From Candidatus Aegiribacteria sp. (GTDB taxonomy: Bacteria > Fermentibacterota > Fermentibacteria > Fermentibacterales > JCC-6): 10,291 nucleotides of DNA. The stretch covers positions 1 to 10,291 of the forward strand of contig JAUVUL010000022.1 in NCBI GenBank assembly GCA_030600975.1. The letters run 5' to 3'. The translations under genes were made by a program, and so were the position numbers. Shown piece after piece: positions 1 to 7,380 of the stretch (the first letter of the stretch is position 1; each line of letters begins with the position of its first letter). The notes beneath the pieces are model-generated. The model was not told the DNA's origin. It did not search any database and saw only the letters and a program-made list of their open reading frames with translations.

Positions 1-68
1 CTTTTCTACCTTTACGCTCTTTCCTGCAGACCCCGGACCGATAACGGGAATACGAAAAAGTCCACTTG

Positions 69-2882
69 ATGCGGAGAGAACAACCTCGCATTCTGCACAT
101 TATTACCAAGCTCGCGGTTGGCGGAGCTCAATACAACACTCTCATCTCTACCCGGGATATTACAGAAAAGGGATACCAATCCGATATACTTACAGGGCCA
201 GAGAAGCCTTCAGAAGGGGATCTCTTCGGCCTTGCGGAGAAGTGGAACCTTAACATCATTACAGCTCCTCATCTCAAGAGGAACATATCTCCCTTTAGCG
301 ATTTCCTTGCTCTTTGCGAAATAAAGAAAGTTGTCAGCAATGGTCACTACAATATTGTTCATACCCACGGATCGAAGGCGCGTTTTCTTGGAAGGATCGC
401 AGCCTCTACCTGCAGTGGAGTAGTAGTAGTACAGACGGCTCATGGCTGGCCGTTCTACGATTCAATGAACTCATTAAGGGAAATGTTCTACGTTACTCTT
501 GAGAAAATTGGCTTCAATCTTGCTCATATCAACATCTGCGTAAGCCCAAGGGACCGCGACAAAGCCCTGAGTCATGGGTTAGGTCATTTTGACGATTACA
601 GGATAGTACGAAGTGGAGTTAGCTTCGATGAGTTCCGTGCAGCAAGGGGCAGCGGAATTGAGGCCAGAAGGAAACTGGGCATAAGTGCCGGCGCGAAAGT
701 GGTTGGTTCGGTTATGCGATTCTGCCCGGAGAAGGCTCCGGATATTTATGTCAGAGTTGCCGCCGAAGTAATAAAAACAAAGCCTGAAAGTATCTTCATC
801 CTTGTTGGAGACGGTCCTCTTAGAAAGCAGACGGAGGATCTGATCGATTCAATGCGACTCGGGGACAACATCATCCTGCTTGGAAGCAGAAGCGATGTTG
901 TAGATATACTTCCTGCTTTTGATGTATTTCTGATTACTTCCCGTACAGAGGGGCTTCCCAGAGCACTTCTGGAATCTCTTGCTGCCGGGGTTCCCGTTGT
1001 CTCCACAAATGTAGGCGGAATACACGAACTGATAGATGACGGCCGTAACGGTTTCCTCTCCGATGAAGGTGATATTGATTCCCTGGCTACTAATGTGAAC
1101 AAAATTCTTGACTTTCCCGGCAGGACGAAGGAAATGATGGCTCATGTAGACGAGGATCTTGAACCCTTTTCTGCGAAACAGATGGTTAGTGATCTTTATT
1201 CATTATATACGAAACTAATGTCACCATCATTGAGCATTGTCTTTCTATGCGACGATGAACCTTTCAACATTCCCAGGACAATTGCGAGAATTATCAGGAA
1301 AAGACCCTTTAACAAGTATACATTGATCTCTCTCCATGGCCACGGTTCACTGAAGAAGCCTTTTCTGAATATCAGGCGTTATGTCACTCTATACGGCTGC
1401 CTGGGGTTTTTCATTCAACTGTTCAGATTCGCTGCAATGAAGATATCTGGCTTGTTCCTGTTCCCAACCCGATATTCCCACTCCCTCAGGCAGACTGCCA
1501 GGCGGGAACACGCTGATTATTCGGCTCTTGACAGTCTGAATTCAAAGGAATCCAGGGACTATCTCAGATCACTTGACCCTGACGTCTTTATATCGGTAGC
1601 ATGCCCGCAGATATTGAGGAAGAAAACCCTGGCGATTCCTGAACTTGGAGCCTGGAATGTACATTCGGCCCTTCTTCCGCGAAACAGAGGAATGCTCCCG
1701 ACATTCTGGTCACTCTACAACGGAGATCCCCCGGGCGTAACTCTCCATAGAATGGTTCCCGCGCTTGACGCGGGTGGAATTCTTATCCAGAAGAGCATAG
1801 ACTGTTCAATAAACGATACTACTCTTCATCAGCTCTTGAATAAAACGAAGAACCTTGCCGCTGAAGTAGTAGCCGAAGGGCTTGATCTTCTTGACGAGGG
1901 TAACTACTCGCTCCTTCCAAATCCACCTGAGGAAGCTACGATGAATACATTCCCCTCAAAGAAAGACATTCAGAAATTTCAGTGGTTGGGGGGAAAGATA
2001 ACCGGCATCAGGAATGAACGTCCAAAAGTTGCCATTTCATTTGATGTGGAGGAATGGTTCCAGACATATGCTGCCAGGAAGTGGTATCCCAGCGATAAAT
2101 GGGATCAGCTGGACAGCAGGATAGGCTATATCCTTGATATGATTCTACAGATCCTCAATGACCATAATGCCAAGGCTACTTTCTTCTTTCTGGGCTGGAT
2201 TGTTGAGCGTCACCCGGAACTTGTATACAGAATTCTCAATAATGGCCATGAGATAGGTTACCATGGATACAATCATGTTGAGCTCACATCACTGACAAGG
2301 AAGGAATTCAGGAGTAACCTTGACCGGTTCTTCAACCTGATAGAATCCCTTTCGATTCCGGCTCCTGTCGGGTTCAGAGCTCCCAGTTTTTCAATGAAGA
2401 AGGATACTTCCTGGGCGGTTGACGATATAGTCGCACGTGGTTTTAAGTATGACAGCAGTGTATATCCTATGTTCAAGCTACGCTATGGAATACCAGAAGC
2501 TCCTCAAAAGCCCTTTAACCTTATAGGAGAAAAAAGTTCAATCATTGAACTCCCTCTTGCATCATTATCTATTGCCGGATTGAAAGTACCCGTGGCGGGT
2601 GGAGCATATTTCAGGTTCTATCCCGGGTTTATACATCGAATGTTACTTCGATCTGTAGCAGGAACTAAAAGAACTCCTGTTCTGTATTTTCATCCGTGGG
2701 AAATCGACTCAATAAACATCTCCATCAGGATGAACCTCTTTCAGCGGATCAGGCAACATCATAATTCCGGTCGGAGCACCGTTTCAAAACTGCGTAAAAT
2801 ACTAAAATACTACAGGGGTATTACGCTAAGAGAACTTGCAGAAGAAATGGAAGAGAGGAACCTGTCCGATTTCAACCTGTGA
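69..2882 (+). CDS. Trifunctional fusion: GT4 glycosyltransferase, formyltransferase-like domain, NodB/CE4 polysaccharide deacetylase (XrtA type)
   Basis: Predicted cytoplasmic enzyme of surface-polysaccharide or glycolipid synthesis; no signal peptide is seen. Residues (counted from TTG 66) about 8-384 form a GT4 glycosyltransferase, with the N-terminal GGAQ loop and the EX7E motif at E295 and E303. Residues about 388-640 resemble a folate-dependent formyltransferase: N531-V-H533 followed by LLP and RG, then D568 in LDAGGIL, matching the Asn-His-Asp catalytic triad with the usual spacing. Residues about 654-938 form a NodB deacetylase: FDVEE at 659-663, metal-binding H733 and H737, R771-A-P773, and H876 in FHPWE. 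This pattern and the long C-terminal part fit the deacetylases found at exosortase loci. The frame is closed by TAA at 42-44, so only TTG 66 or ATG 69 can start it; ATG is preferred and no clear Shine-Dalgarno is visible. Domain calls are firm. The sugar substrate and the order of reactions are unknown. Confidence 0.9.
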   Translation: MRREQPRILHIITKLAVGGAQYNTLISTRDITEKGYQSDILTGPEKPSEGDLFGLAEKWNLNIITAPHLKRNISPFSDFLALCEIKKVVSNGHYNIVHTHGSKARFLGRIAASTCSGVVVVQTAHGWPFYDSMNSLREMFYVTLEKIGFNLAHINICVSPRDRDKALSHGLGHFDDYRIVRSGVSFDEFRAARGSGIEARRKLGISAGAKVVGSVMRFCPEKAPDIYVRVAAEVIKTKPESIFILVGDGPLRKQTEDLIDSMRLGDNIILLGSRSDVVDILPAFDVFLITSRTEGLPRALLESLAAGVPVVSTNVGGIHELIDDGRNGFLSDEGDIDSLATNVNKILDFPGRTKEMMAHVDEDLEPFSAKQMVSDLYSLYTKLMSPSLSIVFLCDDEPFNIPRTIARIIRKRPFNKYTLISLHGHGSLKKPFLNIRRYVTLYGCLGFFIQLFRFAAMKISGLFLFPTRYSHSLRQTARREHADYSALDSLNSKESRDYLRSLDPDVFISVACPQILRKKTLAIPELGAWNVHSALLPRNRGMLPTFWSLYNGDPPGVTLHRMVPALDAGGILIQKSIDCSINDTTLHQLLNKTKNLAAEVVAEGLDLLDEGNYSLLPNPPEEATMNTFPSKKDIQKFQWLGGKITGIRNERPKVAISFDVEEWFQTYAARKWYPSDKWDQLDSRIGYILDMILQILNDHNAKATFFFLGWIVERHPELVYRILNNGHEIGYHGYNHVELTSLTRKEFRSNLDRFFNLIESLSIPAPVGFRAPSFSMKKDTSWAVDDIVARGFKYDSSVYPMFKLRYGIPEAPQKPFNLIGEKSSIIELPLASLSIAGLKVPVAGGAYFRFYPGFIHRMLLRSVAGTKRTPVLYFHPWEIDSINISIRMNLFQRIRQHHNSGRSTVSKLRKILKYYRGITLRELAEEMEERNLSDFNL

Positions 2883-2883
2883 A

Positions 2884-2921
2884 ATACCGCCCGATCAGAA
2901 GAACATCGGGCGGTATCTTTT
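2884..2921 (+). terminator. Intrinsic terminator after the fusion gene, possibly bidirectional
   Basis: A perfect 12-bp inverted repeat (arms 2884-2895 and 2905-2916, core ACCGCCCGAT) with a 9-base loop is followed on the plus strand by CTTTTCTTCTTTT. It begins two bases after the fusion-gene stop codon. On the minus strand the hairpin lies about 20 bases past the ferredoxin stop but is followed by only TTTC, so termination in that direction is plausible but weaker. It sits between two convergent transcription units. Confidence 0.9.
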
Positions 2922-2938
2922 CTTCTTTTACCGTTATT

Positions 2939-3191
<253 letters not shown>

Positions 3192-3202
3192 CATTTTCGC
3201 AG

Positions 3203-4069
3203 TCAGGCATTCACCCCGGATTTGATAATAACAAGAATCCTGTCAAGTTCATCAAGGCTGTGATAACTGATCTCTATTTTTCCGGTTTTATCTTTTCCCC
3301 TTATCCGGACCTTTGTTTTAAGAATTCTCTGCAGGTTATCCTGAAGCTTTCTTATTTCGGCTGTTTCCATCAGGGATGATTCTTTAGAAGATTTCCTTTC
3401 GGTCGAATTCAGCTTTCGAACCCTCTCTTCAATCTGCCTTACGGATATACCCCGCTTAACCGCGTTCACTGCCATCCGTGGTATAAGTGTTTTATTCTCA
3501 AGCCCCAGCAAGGCCCTTCCGTGACCCATACTCAACTGGCCAGTTCTTAGAATATCGAGTACCTGGTCAGGAAGATCCAGAAGCCTCTGAAAATTCGCTA
3601 CCGAGGAACGACTTATACCTATTATTTCTCCCATTTTCTCCTGGGTCAGGTTGAATTCCGAAGAAAGCCTCTTGAAAGCCTCCGCCTTCTCAACGGGACC
3701 CAGATCCTGACGCTGTATGTTTTCCACCAGTGCAAGTGCAAGCATCTGCTGATCGTCCGCTTCCCTGACAACAACAGGTACCTTCTTAAGACCTGCTTCA
3801 TGCGCTGCCCTCAAGCGCCGCTCTCCAGCAATCAGCTGATATCGTCCGTCGGTCCTTCTTATAACAAGTGGCTGAAGTATGCCCTGAGAAATAATGGATC
3901 CTGCCAGGGATAGTATTTCTTCTTTCTTCCATTCTTTCCTTGGCTGGAATGGATTTGGGTCAATCATCTCTATATCGACTTCCCGGGGACTCAGTTTATC
4001 ATCATCAACGATACCCGGAAATATCTCTTCCATACCCTTTCCAAGTGCTTTTCTCTTTCTCTTTGTCAT
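3203..4069 (-). CDS. parB: Chromosome-partitioning protein ParB (Spo0J family)
   Basis: Centromere-binding protein that loads on parS sites, spreads as a CTP-dependent clamp, and stimulates the ParA ATPase to segregate replication origins. The 288-residue protein has the family layout. An N-terminal basic segment with LGKGMEEIF (residues 9-17) corresponds to the ParA-contacting motif. The ParB/Srx nucleotide-binding core carries GERRLRA at 82-88 and ENIQRQDL at 116-123. A helix-turn-helix at about 142-163 reads parS, followed by MGHGRALLGL at 181-190. The C-terminal part beyond about 225 should be the dimerisation domain. Its ATG overlaps the parA stop as ATGA, with GGGAGG about ten bases upstream inside parA, indicating coupled translation. 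Two parS-like sites lie 1.5-2.8 kb upstream in mnmG. Nothing is missing. Confidence 0.97.
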   Translation of the reverse strand: MTKRKRKALGKGMEEIFPGIVDDDKLSPREVDIEMIDPNPFQPRKEWKKEEILSLAGSIISQGILQPLVIRRTDGRYQLIAGERRLRAAHEAGLKKVPVVVREADDQQMLALALVENIQRQDLGPVEKAEAFKRLSSEFNLTQEKMGEIIGISRSSVANFQRLLDLPDQVLDILRTGQLSMGHGRALLGLENKTLIPRMAVNAVKRGISVRQIEERVRKLNSTERKSSKESSLMETAEIRKLQDNLQRILKTKVRIRGKDKTGKIEISYHSLDELDRILVIIKSGVNA

Positions 4070-4827
4070 CTATTCATCACCTCCCTGGCCAGATCAAGAT
4101 AACTTGTAGCTCCCTTCGACTTGGCATCATACATAAGTACTGGAATACCATAACTTGGTGCTTCACTGAGTTTTACGTTTCTTGGAATATAAGTATTGTA
4201 AAGTGTCGATCCCATAAATTCTCTTACTTCCTCCTCGACTTCTCGGCTGAGGATAAGCCTTCTGTCGAACATCGTAAGTACAACCCCGTTTATCTTTAAT
4301 CCTGGATTCCAGAGCTGCCTTATATTCCTCACTGTATCCATCAGGTGCGAAAGACCTTCAAGTGCGTAGTACTCGCTTTGAAGCGTTACAAGCACTTCAT
4401 TCGACGCTACCAGAGCATTGATGGTAAGTAAACCCAGTGATGGAGGGCAATCGATCAGCACATAGTCAAACCTGTCGGTATTATCCTCAAGCGCTTCCTT
4501 CAGCAAGTATTCTCTATATTCAGCGCTGGCTAGTTCTATTTCCAGACCAGAAAGGCCTCTTGATCCGGGAACCAGCATAAGACCGTCAACTCCTGTGGGT
4601 TTCATTACTTCCTCAAGATTGTTTTCTCCGAGAATAAGAGTGCTTATATTGTTTCCGCGGGTTTCTCGTATCCCAAGTCCGGCCGTAGCATTCACCTGAG
4701 GGTCAAAGTCTATCAGAAGAACATCGCAGTCGTTCATGGCAAGACTTGCACCCAGATTGATAACCGTGGTCGTTTTTCCAACACCACCTTTCTGGTTCGC
4801 AACTGCTATTATCCTTGTTACTGCCAT
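4066..4827 (-). CDS. parA: Chromosome-partitioning ATPase ParA (Soj family)
   Basis: ATP-dependent, non-specific DNA-binding ATPase that forms the nucoid gradient followed by ParB-parS complexes. The 253-residue protein has the deviant Walker A box KGGVGKTT at 13-20 (signature Lys13 and Lys18), the Walker A' segment LLIDFDPQ at 37-44, and the Walker B region LIDCPPS around 124-130. It lacks an N-terminal helix-turn-helix, which marks it as the short chromosomal Soj type rather than a P1-plasmid ParA. The start ATG at 4827 has AAGGA five bases upstream. The stop overlaps the parB start. The 105-base gap before it is AT-rich and is the only substantial gap in the rsmG-parA-parB run, so it may hold a separate parAB promoter. 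Confidence 0.97.
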   Translation of the reverse strand: MAVTRIIAVANQKGGVGKTTTVINLGASLAMNDCDVLLIDFDPQVNATAGLGIRETRGNNISTLILGENNLEEVMKPTGVDGLMLVPGSRGLSGLEIELASAEYREYLLKEALEDNTDRFDYVLIDCPPSLGLLTINALVASNEVLVTLQSEYYALEGLSHLMDTVRNIRQLWNPGLKINGVVLTMFDRRLILSREVEEEVREFMGSTLYNTYIPRNVKLSEAPSYGIPVLMYDAKSKGATSYLDLAREVMNR

Positions 4828-4849
4828 GCTATTCCTTAACTTATCATGT

Positions 4850-4878
4850 ATTGTAAGCAGATTTATTTACATGCATAA
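4850..4878 (-). promoter_or_regulatory. Candidate weak parAB promoter
   Basis: In the AT-rich gap between rsmG and parA, the minus strand carries a TACAAT -10-like hexamer at 4855-4850. The best -35 candidate with 17-base spacing is TTATGC (4878-4873), which is poor. The call rests on position and AT content more than on hexamer quality. Confidence 0.3.
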
Positions 4879-4882
4879 ATGT

Positions 4883-4910
4883 TTAAATATTGCTATGATT
4901 CCATATTTAA
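4883..4910. repeat. AT-rich inverted repeat upstream of parA (operator candidate)
   Basis: TTAAATAT at 4883-4890 and its exact reverse complement ATATTTAA at 4903-4910 are separated by 12 bases, with centres 20 bases apart. This is about two helical turns, suited to a dimeric regulator. It contains no GC-rich stem, so it is not a terminator. It lies just upstream of the candidate parAB promoter. Confidence 0.45.
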
Positions 4911-4932
4911 CCGGATCGGTCGGCAATCTGAA

Positions 4933-5547
4933 TCAGACTCGATACTGCACCAGAAAACCACCGCGGTCAAGCGGAGGGCAATTGAGTTCCATGTAACTTT
5001 CAAATTCTTCATTCTCTGAAATTTCCGACTGCCTGTATACAAGCTTCGAACCCCTTCCGGCAACCATACCGATTTTCGCAAGCAACAAGGCAGGCGGAGC
5101 TACCGCCCTGGCAACGAACTGCTTCACTCCGTCTTCAGGATTGAAATCTTCAATCCTAAGCGGTATTGTCGTGCAGTTTTCAAGACCGAGTTCCGATACT
5201 ACACAGTCAAGGAACAGATGCCTTTTTCTTCTTGGCTCAAGAAGAATCATGCGAAAACCCATAATCGCCAGTACAACCCCGGGGAATCCGTTCCCGCTTC
5301 CTATATCAACAACTGTCTTACCCTTATCAAGTAGAAAACCATACTGTATTGATTCAAGGAAATGCCTTCTCCACAACCTGCCTCTTTCCCGCGGTCCAAT
5401 CAGATTGGTTCTAGTCGACCTATCAAGAAGAATTCCGGCAAACTTCCCGAATAGTTCAAGTTGACTCTCATCAACACCAGCGCCAAGTTCGTCAATATCT
5501 TCGATCATAGCGTTCAATGGAGGAAACGAGAGAGGATAAGGTTTCAT
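4933..5547 (-). CDS. rsmG: 16S rRNA (guanine527-N7)-methyltransferase RsmG
   Basis: SAM-dependent enzyme that makes m7G at position 527 (E. coli numbering) in the 530 loop of 16S rRNA. The 204-residue protein is close to the usual length. The SAM-binding glycine-rich loop is DIGSGNGFPG at residues 81-90; LLEPRRKR at 102-109 occupies the acidic strand-2 position that normally contacts the SAM ribose. TRTNLIGPRE near 45-54, with RRHFLES after it, matches the family signature before the Rossmann core, and ARAVA at 146-150 matches the conserved SRA segment. The start at 5547 lies seven bases from the last base of mnmG, in the sequence TAA-ATG-TAA-ATG; the first ATG there is followed at once by a stop and is not used. 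Its place between mnmG and parA is the common bacterial order. Confidence 0.96.
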   Translation of the reverse strand: MKPYPLSFPPLNAMIEDIDELGAGVDESQLELFGKFAGILLDRSTRTNLIGPRERGRLWRRHFLESIQYGFLLDKGKTVVDIGSGNGFPGVVLAIMGFRMILLEPRRKRHLFLDCVVSELGLENCTTIPLRIEDFNPEDGVKQFVARAVAPPALLLAKIGMVAGRGSKLVYRQSEISENEEFESYMELNCPPLDRGGFLVQYRV

Positions 5548-5553
5548 TTACAT

Positions 5554-7380
5554 TTACTCTTCCTTGGAATTGTTCCACGTGGAACGCTGCCTGCCCAGAT
5601 GAATCAGAAGACCATGCAGGTCGGTCGGCCTTATTCCTGGTATTCTCTCTGCTCTTGCCAGAGTTTCCGGTTTTTCCCTTTCAAGGACTTCCCTTGCCTC
5701 CCAGCAGATTTCATCTATCTCCATGTAAGAACTTATCCCTCTTAGACTGATCTTCTCCATATTTTTACTGGATTCGTGCCTCCTGAGATTTCTTTCTATA
5801 TACCCGCTGTACTTCTCGTCCAGAAGCACCGACAACAGAACCTTCTCATCCCTGTCGACAAGAGTGTGTGCCTGATAAGTAATATCTTCAACTGTTATTC
5901 CCGGTCTTCTGCACCATTTAGATAAACGTATGCCATCAACTGTCTCGCTTTCCAGGACATTCCATACAATTTCAGCTTCTTTCAGGTTGCCGGTCAGAAG
6001 TTCCCTCTTTTCCTCAGACAGTATCCCGAACCGGTCTCCTGAATTGAAAAGCCTCCTGTCTGCGTTATCCTGTCTTAAGTGCAGCCTGTTCTCGGCTCTT
6101 GATGAGAACATTCTGTAGGGCTCGTCGGCTCCTTTGCTTACGATATCGTCTATCATTACTCCAATATATGAATTCATTCTTGATAGCTTTAGCGGTTCCA
6201 GGCTCTTCGCGATCCTACCAGCGTTTGCACCGGCGATCAATCCCATCCCGGCGGCTTCCTCGTATCCTGACGTTCCACAAATCTGTCCCGCAACGAACAC
6301 ATTTTCAGTTTTTCTCAACCTGAGTGTGTCATCTATTTCAGAGAAGTGGAAGTAAGAGTACTCAACAGCATAGCCGTAGTCAGATATTTCTGCTCTTCCA
6401 AATCCGGGGAGCGATCTCACCATTTTTCTCTGTGCTTCCCTTGGAAGGCTGGTCGAAAGCCCGTTCAGGTAGAAATTTCTTGAACCGTAGCCCATCGGTT
6501 CTACGTAGATCTTCTGTCTCTGTCTATCGGGAAATTTGACTACCTTGTCCTCGTAGCTTGGGCAGTATCTTGGCCCTGTTCCCTCTATCCTCCCTGCCAT
6601 CAGTGGAGAGAGATGAAGATAATCCTTGGCAATATTCATTGTATTTTCGTCAGTGTACGTTATGTAGCACACCTCTTGTTTATCATTTGGCTGGTATTCG
6701 CCGAAACTGAAAGTGAAATATGTTTCTTCGGACTGCTGCACCTCCAGCTCATCAACATTCACCGTGCTTCTAACGATTCTGGCGGGGGTACCTGTTTTAA
6801 AACGTTCCACGTGAAACATTCTTTCAACAAGGTTCTTCTCCAGCGAATCAGCTGAGATGTCTCCTATTCTGCCGCCCTTCCAGAGTTCATCTCCCCTGAA
6901 GAGCCTTCCTCTCAGGAAGGTTCCCGCGGCGAGCACCACTGTTTTCCCTTTGATGCTGCCGTTGTTTCTGCATCTTACACCTGTAACCTTTTCTGTGGCG
7001 CCATCGAGACCCGTTACTTCGTCCTCTATAATTTCAATTCCGTTGCTTCCAATGTACACCTGCTGCGCCCTGGCGTACTCCGCGGCATCCGATTGAACCC
7101 TCGGCCCCCATACGGCCGGGCCTTTCCTTCTGTTGAGCATCCTGAAATGCAGTGTTGTGGCATCTGCTGACCTGGCCATTGATCCGTCAAGAGCATCAAT
7201 TTCACGGACAATTGTCCCTTTTGCAATTCCTCCTATTGCCGGATTGCACGACATCTCGCCAATGCGGTGTATCTTCGCTGATATCAGAACGACGCTGCAG
7301 CCTAGTCTAATTGCTGCAAGCGCCGCTTCTATTCCGGCATGTCCTCCACCGACAACTATTACATCCCACTCGTCCTTCAT
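5554..7380 (-). CDS. mnmG: tRNA uridine-5-carboxymethylaminomethyl modification enzyme MnmG (GidA), FAD subunit
   Basis: Partner of MnmE in a complex that installs the (carboxymethyl)aminomethyl group on C5 of the wobble uridine of certain tRNAs, using FAD, methylene-tetrahydrofolate and glycine or ammonium. The FAD-binding loop GGGHAG is at residues 11-16. The two functional cysteines of the family are present: C45 in SCNPAIGG and C273 in RYCPSYEDK. The motif GYEEAAGMGLIAG, typical of the C-terminal part of the FAD domain, is also intact. Length is 608 residues, near the usual 620-630. A longer start at GTG 7392 exists, but ATG 7380 forms an ATGA overlap with the mnmE stop and puts the dinucleotide-binding strand at the normal distance. 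Two parS-like palindromes are embedded in the coding sequence, one at residues 188-193 and one near the C-terminus. Confidence 0.98.
   Translation of the reverse strand: MKDEWDVIVVGGGHAGIEAALAAIRLGCSVVLISAKIHRIGEMSCNPAIGGIAKGTIVREIDALDGSMARSADATTLHFRMLNRRKGPAVWGPRVQSDAAEYARAQQVYIGSNGIEIIEDEVTGLDGATEKVTGVRCRNNGSIKGKTVVLAAGTFLRGRLFRGDELWKGGRIGDISADSLEKNLVERMFHVERFKTGTPARIVRSTVNVDELEVQQSEETYFTFSFGEYQPNDKQEVCYITYTDENTMNIAKDYLHLSPLMAGRIEGTGPRYCPSYEDKVVKFPDRQRQKIYVEPMGYGSRNFYLNGLSTSLPREAQRKMVRSLPGFGRAEISDYGYAVEYSYFHFSEIDDTLRLRKTENVFVAGQICGTSGYEEAAGMGLIAGANAGRIAKSLEPLKLSRMNSYIGVMIDDIVSKGADEPYRMFSSRAENRLHLRQDNADRRLFNSGDRFGILSEEKRELLTGNLKEAEIVWNVLESETVDGIRLSKWCRRPGITVEDITYQAHTLVDRDEKVLLSVLLDEKYSGYIERNLRRHESSKNMEKISLRGISSYMEIDEICWEAREVLEREKPETLARAERIPGIRPTDLHGLLIHLGRQRSTWNNSKEE
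5571..5586. promoter_or_regulatory. parS: parS-like ParB-binding site in the 3' end of mnmG
   Basis: TGTTCCACGTGGAACG contains a perfect 14-bp palindrome (GTTCCACGTGGAAC) around the CACGTG core. It matches the bacterial parS consensus TGTTTCACGTGAAACA at 13 of 16 positions; two of the changes are the symmetric C and G swaps that keep the palindrome. It encodes part of the last residues of MnmG (STWN), where sequence constraint is low. Confidence 0.85.
6803..6818. promoter_or_regulatory. parS: parS-like ParB-binding site inside mnmG
   Basis: CGTTCCACGTGAAACA matches the parS consensus TGTTTCACGTGAAACA at 14 of 16 positions, including the whole right half-site and the CACGTG core. It encodes MFHVER of MnmG (residues 188-193), so the site is read through by translation. 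Together with the site at 5571 it gives two sites 1.2 kb apart, within 3 kb of parB. Confidence 0.85.

Noticed and set aside
1..102. A minus-strand frame at the left edge with protein-like composition (for example GLFRIPVIGPGSAGKSVKVE), and a plus-strand frame ending in TGA at 67-69 that overlaps ATG 69.
   Set aside because: The minus frame has no ATG, GTG or TTG before its upstream stop at 100-102 and runs into the fusion gene. The plus frame is only 22 codons with no recognisable motif. The edge is too short to call either.
2434..2439. A third CACGTG core, inside the deacetylase domain.
   Set aside because: The flanking bases (AGTCG and GTTTT) do not match the parS arms, so it is a chance hexamer.
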